From contig NZ_BNCH01000001.1 of NCBI RefSeq assembly GCF_014656375.1, positions 310,001-374,000 of the forward strand: 64,000 bases of DNA. The letters run 5' to 3'. The notes under the pieces are model-generated. The model had not been told where the DNA came from. It saw nothing but the letters and a program-made list of their open reading frames with translations, and did not search any database. The position numbers and the translations under genes were made by a program. Origin of the DNA: Aliiroseovarius zhejiangensis. Its GTDB lineage: Bacteria; Pseudomonadota; Alphaproteobacteria; Rhodobacterales; Rhodobacteraceae. Shown one piece after another: positions 27,958 to 35,591 of this stretch; within the stretch, counting starts at the first letter, position 1, and every line of letters starts with the position of its first letter.

Positions 27958-29250
27958 TTACCGGGACAGGTTCAGCTCGGCCACATAGGTTGCCAGATCG
28001 GCGTCGTTTTCCATGTTTGCGACGGCGAAGGCTTCTGTCAGCGCCTCTTGCGACAGGGCCACGTTCTTCACCACCGACGGGCCGTCCCCCGAAGGACCAT
28101 AGGCCGTGCCGTTCACGGCGAAATAAACGGACCCGGCATTGCCGGTGCGCATCACAGGGGCCTGTTCGGTCTTGGGCAGCACATAATGTTCACCCGCATC
28201 CAGAATTTTCTCAAAGATCACGGTGCCGTCCGCCGATTGGATGCGAATCCACGAGGGACGCACGGCGAACACCGCGACCTCGGCGGCTTGCGCGCCCAGC
28301 ACCTGTACGGCTGGTGCCGCATTGGCCGGATCGCCTTCGGCCGTCGCCGACGTTTCGTTCACAGCCAGCCGCGGGGTATCACGATCAGCAATCGTCGCGC
28401 CGTTCATGGGCGTCCCGAACGATGTCGGCGCTACCCCCAGATCGGGCGTGGTCACACCGGCCAGAACGCCAACACTCGCCGGATCGAGCGTCGAGATCGG
28501 CGCATCCCGATGGGTCAGGACAGGAACCTCCAGGGCTTGCGGGCGATAAAGCCGATCCAGAGCTTCGGCCGATGGTGGCTGGCTCAGGCCCGCCCCCGCT
28601 GCGGCCAGCAGCTCGGATCCGTCCTCATCCCGAAACGATGCAGGGCCGTCGCCCACATCCGGCAATTCGGCCAGCACGCCCGGCGTCTGTTCAATCGGCG
28701 CGAAATCGACGCGCTGTATTTCCTGCAGCACTGACCATCCGCCAAAGCCAAGCAATCCGATCAGCGCCGCGAGCACGGCAACCGATCCAACCGCACCGGG
28801 TTCGATCCCGGCAAAGATGCTTTCGGACTGGGGCACCCAGTTCGCATTCGGATTTGCCAGCGGGTCGCCGCTGTGATCGGCCCGTTTCGCGACGGGTTTG
28901 GATTTGTCCGCCTGCTTCGAGACACTTGCCGACAGGCCGTGCGCCGTCGTGAATCCGCTTTCCTTGCAAAAGGTCTTGTAGGCCCATTCCGGGTCCATCC
29001 CCAGATAGCGGGCATAAGAGCGCACATAACCGGCGATGAAACCCTGCGTTTCGAACGCGGAAACATCGGCGTTTTCGATGGCGGCGATATAGGTGGCCTT
29101 GATCTTCAATTCACGCTGGACATCCAACAGCGATTTGCCAAGCGTGGCGCGTTCGCCTCGCATGACATCGCCAAGCCGCAGGTCATAAGAATCAAAGCCC
29201 GTCGGCTTGTCTTCTTCCTCGACCCGAGGCGTGTTCCAACGCCCGATCAT
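27958..29250 (-). CDS. RodZ-like helix-turn-helix membrane protein with DUF4115 domain
   Basis: A 430-residue protein. It has a cytoplasmic Xre-type helix-turn-helix at about residues 25-95 (GKSLLDVQRELKIKATYIAAIE), one membrane helix near residue 150 (SVAVLAALIGLLGFGG), a low-complexity periplasmic linker and a C-terminal DUF4115 beta domain (WIRIQSADGTVIFEKILDAG). This is the RodZ plan, which links MreB to the cell wall. The Tyr/Phe-rich segment QGFIAGYVRSYARYLG is conserved. GAGGAG precedes the ATG. It lies upstream of ispG, as rodZ does elsewhere. Confidence 0.88.
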   Translation of the reverse strand: MIGRWNTPRVEEEDKPTGFDSYDLRLGDVMRGERATLGKSLLDVQRELKIKATYIAAIENADVSAFETQGFIAGYVRSYARYLGMDPEWAYKTFCKESGFTTAHGLSASVSKQADKSKPVAKRADHSGDPLANPNANWVPQSESIFAGIEPGAVGSVAVLAALIGLLGFGGWSVLQEIQRVDFAPIEQTPGVLAELPDVGDGPASFRDEDGSELLAAAGAGLSQPPSAEALDRLYRPQALEVPVLTHRDAPISTLDPASVGVLAGVTTPDLGVAPTSFGTPMNGATIADRDTPRLAVNETSATAEGDPANAAPAVQVLGAQAAEVAVFAVRPSWIRIQSADGTVIFEKILDAGEHYVLPKTEQAPVMRTGNAGSVYFAVNGTAYGPSGDGPSVVKNVALSQEALTEAFAVANMENDADLATYVAELNLSR

Positions 29251-29363
29251 ACAGCTGCTCCTCGTGCCTCATGTGTCCCGTTTGAAGCCAACGATTCGTG
29301 TGCGCTGCCTTCCCTGAACGGAGGTTAACATATTCTCACAAAATGTGCAGTCAGTGATCCAGC

Positions 29364-30587
29364 TTAAGCTGACAGTTCGGCGCGATTTAGCTCACAATGT
29401 GACCATAGTTGGTCAAGCGCGTTGATCAGCGCATCCATCTCTTTCGGCCCGTGCACCGGGGACGGGGTGAACCGCAACCGCTCGGTGCCGCGCGGCACCG
29501 TCGGGAAGTTGATCGGCTGGACGTAAATTCCGAAGTTTTCCAACAACATATCAGACAGCTGTTTGGTGTGGACCGGGTCACCGACAATCAGCGGAACGAT
29601 GTGCGAATCATGGTCTATGATCGGCAAGCCCAGCGCCTTCAGGCGGGTTTTCAGGACCTTGGCCTGGGTCTGGTGCGCGTCACGCAGGGCCTGATCCGTT
29701 TTCAGGTGCTTGACCGACGCGGCGGCCCCTGCGGCGACGGCAGGCGGCAGCGAGGTGGTGAAGATGAAGCCCGGCGCATAGGAGCGCACGGCGTCGCACA
29801 TTTTGGCCGAGGCCGCGATATAGCCGCCCATCACCCCATAGGCTTTGGCCAATGTGCCGTTGATGATGTCGATCCGGTGGGCCAGGTTGTCACGCTCTGA
29901 CACCCCTGCCCCGCGCGGGCCGTACATGCCCACGGCGTGAACCTCGTCGATATAGGTCAGCGCGCCGAACTCATCGGCCAGATCGCAGATCGCTTCGATC
30001 GGGCCGAAATCGCCATCCATGGAATAGACGCTTTCAAACGCGATCAGCTTGGGTGCCGCAGGATCGTCGGCTTCCAGCAATTCGCGCAGGTGGGCGACAT
30101 CATTGTGGCGGAAGATGCGTTTCGCCCCGCCGTTGCGGCGCACCCCTTCGATCATCGAGGCATGGTTCAGCGCATCGGAATAGATGATCAGGCCGGGAAA
30201 CAGTTTCGGCAATGTCGAGAGGGTCGCGTCATTGGCAATATAGGCCGAGGTGAAGATCAGCGCGTCTTCTTTCCGGTGCAAATCCGCGATTTCGGCCTCA
30301 AGCCGCTTGTGGTACACGGTCGTGCCGGAAATGTTGCGTGTCCCGCCCGAACCAGCGCCGGTCGCCTCGATCGCTTCGTGCATGGCGTCGCGCACGGCTG
30401 GGTGTTGGCCCATGCCAAGATAGTCATTGCCGCACCAGACGGTCACGGGGGTCTCAGACCCGTCGGGTTTCTTCCAGGTGGCGTGGGGGAACTGGCCCTG
30501 ACGGCGCTCGATCTCGATGAACGTGCGATAGCGGCCTTCGTCATGCAGGCGTTGCAGCGCTGCATCAAGCTCGTGATTGTAATCCAA
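29364..30587 (-). CDS. hemA: 5-aminolevulinate synthase
   Basis: A 407-residue PLP enzyme that condenses glycine and succinyl-CoA in the first step of haem synthesis (Shemin pathway). Recognisable stretches are [42 protein letters not shown] and [13 protein letters not shown], where the Lys binds PLP. The start is TTG at 30587 with AGGAGGG only 4 bases away; it corresponds to the MDYN start of Rhodobacter HemA. The upstream region holds an FNR-like site at 30727-30740. Confidence 0.96.
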   Translation of the reverse strand: MDYNHELDAALQRLHDEGRYRTFIEIERRQGQFPHATWKKPDGSETPVTVWCGNDYLGMGQHPAVRDAMHEAIEATGAGSGGTRNISGTTVYHKRLEAEIADLHRKEDALIFTSAYIANDATLSTLPKLFPGLIIYSDALNHASMIEGVRRNGGAKRIFRHNDVAHLRELLEADDPAAPKLIAFESVYSMDGDFGPIEAICDLADEFGALTYIDEVHAVGMYGPRGAGVSERDNLAHRIDIINGTLAKAYGVMGGYIAASAKMCDAVRSYAPGFIFTTSLPPAVAAGAAASVKHLKTDQALRDAHQTQAKVLKTRLKALGLPIIDHDSHIVPLIVGDPVHTKQLSDMLLENFGIYVQPINFPTVPRGTERLRFTPSPVHGPKEMDALINALDQLWSHCELNRAELSA

Positions 30588-30726
30588 GTTACCCTCCTGG
30601 CCGGTCTGATCCTGTTCGTTCGCACAACATACAGGGTATCACCTCACAAACATATTCAAAAATTGGATATGTTTTTCCCCGAATGTCATTTCTTGCCGTG
30701 TTAACGGTTTCGGTTTGGGTTTTACA

Positions 30727-30740
30727 TTGATCCATCTCAA
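30727..30740. promoter_or_regulatory. FnrL-like box upstream of hemA
   Basis: TTGATCCATCTCAA differs by one base from TTGAT-N4-ATCAA, the FnrL consensus in Rhodobacter, where hemA is a known target. It lies about 145 bases before the hemA start and about 115 before the M20 peptidase gene, so either could be controlled. Confidence 0.4.
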
Positions 30741-30855
30741 ACGGAACCCTTTTCAGGGATTCCGCGACACTACGCCCCCTTTCTTGCGCAGGGTGGACAG
30801 GACTTTTGGGACTGATAGGGTCTGCGCCAAACACACCTGCTATTGGAGCATTGCA

Positions 30856-32232
30856 ATGACGCTCGACCCTGTTCTGGACCGCATTGATGCGGATCTTGAC
30901 GCCGCAACGGACCGCCTGCTGGAGTTGCTGCGCATCCCGTCCATTTCCACCGACCCAGCCTATGCCGTTGAATGTCAGAAGGCGGCGGACTGGCTTGTGA
31001 ACGATCTGAAATCCATTGGGTTTCAGGCAGATAAGCGGCAAACCCCCGGTCATCCGATGGTCGTGGCCCACGCGCCCGGCCCGGAGGGTGCCCCGCATCT
31101 GATGTTCTATGGTCACTACGACGTGCAACCGGTGGACCCGCTGGATCTGTGGGACAGCCCACCGTTTGAACCCGCCGTGGAAGACACGCCCGCAGGTAAG
31201 GTCATCCGGGGTCGCGGGTCGTCGGATGACAAGGGGCAGTTGATGACTTTCGTGGAAGCCTGCCGCGCCTGGATTGCCGTCCACGGCACCCTGCCCGCCC
31301 GCATTTCACTGTTTTTCGAGGGCGAGGAAGAATCAGGGTCGCCGTCGCTGATCCCGTTCATGGAGGAAAACCGCGAGGAACTGACCTCGGACATCGCGCT
31401 GATCTGTGACACGGGGCTGTTCGAATCGAAAACTCCGGCGATCATCACCCAGTTGCGCGGCATGAGTTGCGAGGATTTCACCATCACCGGGCCTGACCGC
31501 GACCTGCATTCGGGCATGTATGGCGGTATCGCGATGAACCCGATCCGCGTCCTGACCCGCGCGCTGGCCGACCTGCATGACGACACGGGTCGCATAACCC
31601 TGCCCGGCTTCTATGACGGGGTCGAAGAGCTGTCGGACGACATGCGCGCCCAGTGGCAGGGGCTGAATTTCGACCATGCGGCCTTTCTGGGCGATGTCGG
31701 GCTGAAAGACCCGGCGGGCGAACAGGACCGTATGCCGATCGAAATGCTGTGGTCACGCCCCACCTGCGACGTGAACGGCATCTGGGGCGGTTATACGGGC
31801 GATGGGTTCAAGACCGTGCTGCCCAGCAAAGCCTCAGCCAAGGTCAGCTTCCGGCTGGTGGGCAAGCAGGACCCCGACGCGATCCGCAAGACCTTCCGCG
31901 CCTATCTGGAAGACCGCCTGCCCGACGGGTTCACCATCGAATACCGCACGGAAAAGGGCTCACCCGCCGCGCAGGTCTCGACCGACAATCCGATGTTTGA
32001 ACAGGCCCGCAAGGCGCTGACAGATGAATGGGGCATTCCGGCGGCCTTCGCAGGGTGTGGAGGTTCGATCCCCATAGCCGGGTATTTCAAGGATATTCTG
32101 GGCGTCGATGCAATGCTGATCGGCTTTGGCAAGGATGACGATAACATCCACAGCCCGAACGAGAAATATGACCTGGAAAGTTTCCACAAGGGCATTCGAA
32201 GCTGGGCACGCATTCTGGCAGAGCTGAGCTGA
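30856..32232 (+). CDS. M20-family dipeptidase / metallopeptidase
   Basis: A 458-residue cytoplasmic zinc peptidase of the M20/ArgE-DapE-PepV group. Metal and catalytic motifs are visible: MFYGHYDVQPVDP, RGSSDDKGQL, FEGEEESGSPSL and, late, the conserved GFGKDDDNIHSPNEKYDL. A dimerisation domain (about residues 210-370) interrupts the catalytic domain. The ATG at 30856 has GGAG 7 bases upstream. It is monocistronic and divergent from hemA. Specificity is not given by sequence; a dipeptide or N-acyl amino acid is likely. Confidence 0.9.
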   Translation: MTLDPVLDRIDADLDAATDRLLELLRIPSISTDPAYAVECQKAADWLVNDLKSIGFQADKRQTPGHPMVVAHAPGPEGAPHLMFYGHYDVQPVDPLDLWDSPPFEPAVEDTPAGKVIRGRGSSDDKGQLMTFVEACRAWIAVHGTLPARISLFFEGEEESGSPSLIPFMEENREELTSDIALICDTGLFESKTPAIITQLRGMSCEDFTITGPDRDLHSGMYGGIAMNPIRVLTRALADLHDDTGRITLPGFYDGVEELSDDMRAQWQGLNFDHAAFLGDVGLKDPAGEQDRMPIEMLWSRPTCDVNGIWGGYTGDGFKTVLPSKASAKVSFRLVGKQDPDAIRKTFRAYLEDRLPDGFTIEYRTEKGSPAAQVSTDNPMFEQARKALTDEWGIPAAFAGCGGSIPIAGYFKDILGVDAMLIGFGKDDDNIHSPNEKYDLESFHKGIRSWARILAELS

Positions 32233-32278
32233 GCGATCGCGAACCTCCGGTCCGGCACTTGGCGTGTCGGGCCGACCC

Positions 32279-32530
32279 CTATCCTTCGCGCGATGTCGGG
32301 CCGGACCGATAATACCGCGCCAGCTTGATCAGCAGGATCACCCACGGCCCGCCATGCATCAGCAGATCCAGAATGTCCAAGGGGCGCACCAACGTGCCGG
32401 AGAACAGCATCACCAGCTTTTCCCAGATATGAGGCGGGGCAAAGGGGGCAAGACCGATGGTCAGGCAGAAAATGATGACGATCGGAAATGACATGTCGTC
32501 GAAGATCGACATCATTCCACGCTTTTCCAT
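32279..32530 (-). CDS. Small two-helix membrane protein, hypothetical
   Basis: An 83-residue protein with two hydrophobic segments (SFPIVIIFCLTIGLAPFA and GGPWVILLIKLARYY) and a short polar C-terminus. No family assigned. The upstream frame runs into tRNA-Asp, so the gene must start inside; the ATG at 32530 was chosen, with the ATGs at 32515 and 32512 as alternatives. Shine-Dalgarno signals are weak for all. It could be co-transcribed behind the tRNA genes. Confidence 0.6.
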   Translation of the reverse strand: MEKRGMMSIFDDMSFPIVIIFCLTIGLAPFAPPHIWEKLVMLFSGTLVRPLDILDLLMHGGPWVILLIKLARYYRSGPTSREG

Positions 32531-32615
32531 GCCCGTCACAATCCTGCATTCCTGACTATTGGTCGCCAACGAAGGCAGAATATCGCCCGGACCACGGGCT
32601 GACGATGTGGTGAAG

Positions 32616-32692
32616 TGGCGCGGTTGACGGGGCTCGAACCCGCGACCCCCGGCGTGACAGGCCGGTACTCTAACCAACTGAGCTACAACCGC
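32616..32692 (-). tRNA. tRNA-Asp (GTC), copy 1
   Basis: A 77-base cloverleaf on the minus strand. The acceptor GCGGTTG pairs with CAACCGC, with CCA encoded, a TTCGAGC T-loop and anticodon GTC. It is identical to the second copy at 32830-32906. Confidence 0.97.
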
Positions 32693-32783
32693 GCGTGGCG
32701 GCGTGAATACAGCGGGCATGATGGGTCGTCAATGGGAAATCATATGTCGGCGGACAGCCCCCCGCCATAGAATCCCAACTCCG

Positions 32784-32814
32784 AAAATGAAAACGCCCCG
32801 CCAGGGGCGGGGCG
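32784..32814 (-). terminator. Terminator between the two tRNA-Asp genes
   Basis: A perfect 9-bp stem CGCCCCGCC/GGCGGGGCG (32794-32802 and 32806-32814) with a 3-base loop is followed on the minus strand by TTTTCATTTT. It probably ends the upstream tRNA-Asp transcript; the + strand also has CTTTTC after it. Confidence 0.8.
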
Positions 32815-32829
32815 CTTTTCAGGCAGTGG

Positions 32830-32906
32830 TGGCGCGGTTGACGGGGCTCGAACCCGCGACCCCCGGCGTGACAGGCCGGTACTCTAACCAACTGAGCTAC
32901 AACCGC
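32830..32906 (-). tRNA. tRNA-Asp (GTC), copy 2
   Basis: A second 77-base tRNA-Asp with CCA encoded and anticodon GTC, identical to the copy at 32616-32692. A terminator stem lies between the two, so they may be separate transcripts. Confidence 0.97.
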
Positions 32907-32988
32907 TCACTGCCAAGCCTTGCGGCTTGTTCGGGCGTTCTAGGCCGCAGGTCGGGGGGCGTCAAGCGGCCAATGTCGTTTTTGCAGA

Positions 32989-33582
32989 TTATTTTTCGAT
33001 CACCTGATGACCGCCTTCGGCAGACAGGTGAAAGATGATCCCCTGACCGCCCGGAAGCCCCAGCATATCGTGTTCGTTCAGGCCCAACCAACGCGCACGC
33101 AACACCCGTGACAGGATGCCATGCGTGAAGATGACGGCCGGACCCGCAAGTTGCGACAGGAACGCATCCACCCTGCGCGCCAGATCCAGATAGGTTTCGC
33201 CGCCGGGCGACGTGAAATGCCAGCTGATCGGATCCACTTCCGCCAAGGACGCCAGCGCGGGCCAACGGGCATTGATCTCGTCCTGCGTCAGCCCTTCCCA
33301 CGCCCCGAACGCGATTTCGCACAAGCGGGCATCCCGTTGCACGGACCACCCCAGCGGCTCCAGCGCCAGTGCCGCCGTCTCCAGCGCCCTGCCCTGTGGC
33401 GAGCTATAGGCGCGAACGTCATCGCGCCCGGCAAGCAGCCGGTGCAGTGTCACCCCGATATCACCGGCCTGCTTGCGCCCCTGTGCGGTGAGCGGCGAGT
33501 CCAACCGCCCCTGGTGACGCCGGGCCACATTCCATTCGGTCTGACCATGTCGAATGACAAACAATTCGGGATGATACATCAC
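32989..33582 (-). CDS. Histidine phosphatase family protein
   Basis: A 197-residue member of the phosphoglycerate-mutase-like superfamily. The catalytic RHG motif is in LFVIRHGQTEWN, the acidic residue in CEIAFGAWEGLT, and the second His in VIFTHGILSRVL. The form resembles broad-specificity phosphatases and CobC. No cobalamin genes are nearby, so the substrate is open. Two ATG codons stand in tandem at the start, after AGGGGCGGTG. Confidence 0.9.
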   Translation of the reverse strand: MMYHPELFVIRHGQTEWNVARRHQGRLDSPLTAQGRKQAGDIGVTLHRLLAGRDDVRAYSSPQGRALETAALALEPLGWSVQRDARLCEIAFGAWEGLTQDEINARWPALASLAEVDPISWHFTSPGGETYLDLARRVDAFLSQLAGPAVIFTHGILSRVLRARWLGLNEHDMLGLPGGQGIIFHLSAEGGHQVIEK

Positions 33583-33675
33583 CGCCCCTATTCAATCAGC
33601 AGGTTCGGTCAACCCGCGCGCACTTCGTAGATACAATATGATCCGGACGAAATGTAAGGAAATGACGGGGATATA

Positions 33676-33751
<76 letters not shown>

Positions 33752-33905
33752 GCCCTGCTGCTAATAGCCTTGGCCAACAGGGGATTGCAAGAGCGGTTTT
33801 GCGTCAGTAGGCAAAAAATCTGACCCTCGTCCGGTCACCGCAAATGGTTGCACTTTGCCTTACGTCACGTATGGTGCCGACACCCCATCAGCGAGGATCA
33901 CGAAC

Positions 33906-34907
33906 GTGTCGGCCCCAGTCGTGCCCAAAGGCGTTGCCCATGTTGACATCGAGGCTCCGGACAGCCCCGAGCCGATCGTCTTTGTCCTATTGCCCAACCT
34001 GTCGATGCTGGCCTTCACCTCAGCCATCGAACCCCTGCGGATCGCGAACCAACTGACAGGCCAAAATCTGTATTCATGGACCACCATGTCCGAAAACGGC
34101 GAAAACGTGCGCTGTTCGAACGGGATCGAGATCGGCATCGACCGCGCCTTGGGAGATACGCCCACAGACAGTCGTATCTTCATCTGCTCCGGCGTGCAGC
34201 CGGAACTGTCGACCAGCAGCAAGGTGGCGGATTGGACACGCCGGCAGTGGCGCCTGGGCCGTACGGTCGGGGCCTTGTGCACGGGGGCCTATACACTGGC
34301 CAGGGCGGGCATCCTGTCCGGTCACAAATTCACCCTGCACTGGGAGAACATCGCCCCGTTTCGGGAACATTTCCCGGACCTTGATCCGGTCGAACAGCTT
34401 TACACGATGGACAACCGCGTGATGACCTGTGGTGGTGGATCAGCCGCCACGGACCTGTTTTTCAAGCTCATCTATGACACGCACGGGCCAGTGCTGGCGC
34501 AGGCTGTCCTGAACATGTGCCTGCATACGGTGCAACGGTCGGAAACGGATCGGCAGCAAAGCTCGACCTCGGCCTCGATCGGGGTGCGCAACGACAAGCT
34601 GGTGCGCGTCATCAACTATTTCGAAGCGCATCTGGAAGACCATATCAATCTGGACATCGTCACCGACGAACTTGGTATTTCGCGCCGCCAGATGGAGCGG
34701 CTGTTTCGTCACTATCTGGACACGACCCCCAAGAAATACCTGCAGAACCTGCGCCTGCAACGCGCCCGCATCCTGCTGGCGGAAACCAATTTGCCGGTTG
34801 TCGACGTGGCGGTGGCCTGCGGCTTCGAATCGGCGGCCTATTTCTCAAAACGTTTCCGCGAGGCTTTCGGCATGTCGCCGCACAAGTTCTCCACCGGCCA
34901 TATCTGA
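33906..34907 (+). CDS. GlxA-type AraC-family regulator (DJ-1/PfpI domain plus HTH)
   Basis: A 333-residue transcription factor. The N-terminal DJ-1/PfpI-like sensor domain (about residues 20-200) holds GALCTGAYTLARAG and TLHWEN. The C-terminal AraC/XylS domain has two helix-turn-helix motifs (LGISRRQMERLFRHYL and CGFESAAYFSKRFREAFG). Relatives include GbdR, CdhR and ArgR, which sense betaine, carnitine and arginine. Start is uncertain: GTG at 33906 has GAGG 9 bases upstream; a TTG at 33855 would add 17 residues. It stands between two tRNA-Val genes, and the target genes are unknown. Confidence 0.85.
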   Translation: MSAPVVPKGVAHVDIEAPDSPEPIVFVLLPNLSMLAFTSAIEPLRIANQLTGQNLYSWTTMSENGENVRCSNGIEIGIDRALGDTPTDSRIFICSGVQPELSTSSKVADWTRRQWRLGRTVGALCTGAYTLARAGILSGHKFTLHWENIAPFREHFPDLDPVEQLYTMDNRVMTCGGGSAATDLFFKLIYDTHGPVLAQAVLNMCLHTVQRSETDRQQSSTSASIGVRNDKLVRVINYFEAHLEDHINLDIVTDELGISRRQMERLFRHYLDTTPKKYLQNLRLQRARILLAETNLPVVDVAVACGFESAAYFSKRFREAFGMSPHKFSTGHI

Positions 34908-34942
34908 TGACCTTGGGTGGCATCCGATCTGAAAGAGAGAAA

Positions 34943-35017
34943 TGGTGGGTGATAACGGATTTGAACCGCTGACATCTTCGATGTGAACGAAGCGCTCTAC
35001 CACTGAGCTAATCACCC
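34943..35017 (-). tRNA. tRNA-Val (CAC)
   Basis: A 75-base cloverleaf on the minus strand. The acceptor GGGTGAT pairs with ATCACCC and CCA is encoded. The anticodon arm CTTCG-TTCACAT-CGAAG gives anticodon CAC. It complements tRNA-Val(TAC) 1.2 kb away. Confidence 0.96.
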
Positions 35018-35036
35018 AACGGGGCAGCTTTTAGCG

Positions 35037-35492
35037 TCACTCATCCTCAGGTGCAAGGGCATCTTTCGCGGCGGTCATTGCTTTGTTGCGACGGATCTTG
35101 CAGATGATCACATCGGCGTCCGGCAAGGATTTCTGCCGGTTGAGCTTGATCGTGCCCAAAGGGGGAAGGCGCAGTTTTTCACCGCGCAGCAGAGCCGCCC
35201 CCAGTTCTTCCAAAACAGCCTCATAGACATCGCGGGCCTGATTGGGGCGCAGGTCGGCGCGCGCGGCCACACGCGCCAGCATGTCGCGAGTTTTGACCAC
35301 CGGGTTGGCCGGGACATTCGGGGTGGCCTTGGTATCTGCTGCGTCCGGCGCGTTTCCGGCGGCGGGGGCCAGAGGGGGTGCCGCTTTGGCTGCGTCTTTG
35401 ACAGTGGTGCCTGTTTTCGCGCCCGCCCTGGCCGTTGTTTTCGGGGCGCTGGTCGATTTGGATTTTGTTTTGGATGTCGCACGTGCAGCCAT
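35037..35492 (-). CDS. HU-family DNA-binding protein with histone-H1-like N-terminal tail
   Basis: A 151-residue protein. The first 65 residues or so are a Lys/Ala/Thr/Pro-rich, probably disordered and basic tail (ATSKTKSKSTSAPKTTARAG). The C-terminal 85 residues form an HU/IHF-like fold (LRPNQARDVYEAVLEELGAAL and LRLPPLGTIKLNRQK). HU proteins bend or coat DNA; the tail recalls AlgP and histone-H1-like bacterial proteins. The ATG at 35492 follows GGAAAG. It is directly downstream of lon on the same strand. Confidence 0.85.
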   Translation of the reverse strand: MAARATSKTKSKSTSAPKTTARAGAKTGTTVKDAAKAAPPLAPAAGNAPDAADTKATPNVPANPVVKTRDMLARVAARADLRPNQARDVYEAVLEELGAALLRGEKLRLPPLGTIKLNRQKSLPDADVIICKIRRNKAMTAAKDALAPEDE

Positions 35493-35591
35493 GATGCTTT
35501 CTTTCCATTTGGGCGTGAAGCCCGGCGTAGTGATATGTCCTAAAATGAAACGTGCGGGCAATCTGGCCCGCACGTTTGCTTTGCTTGGTGA

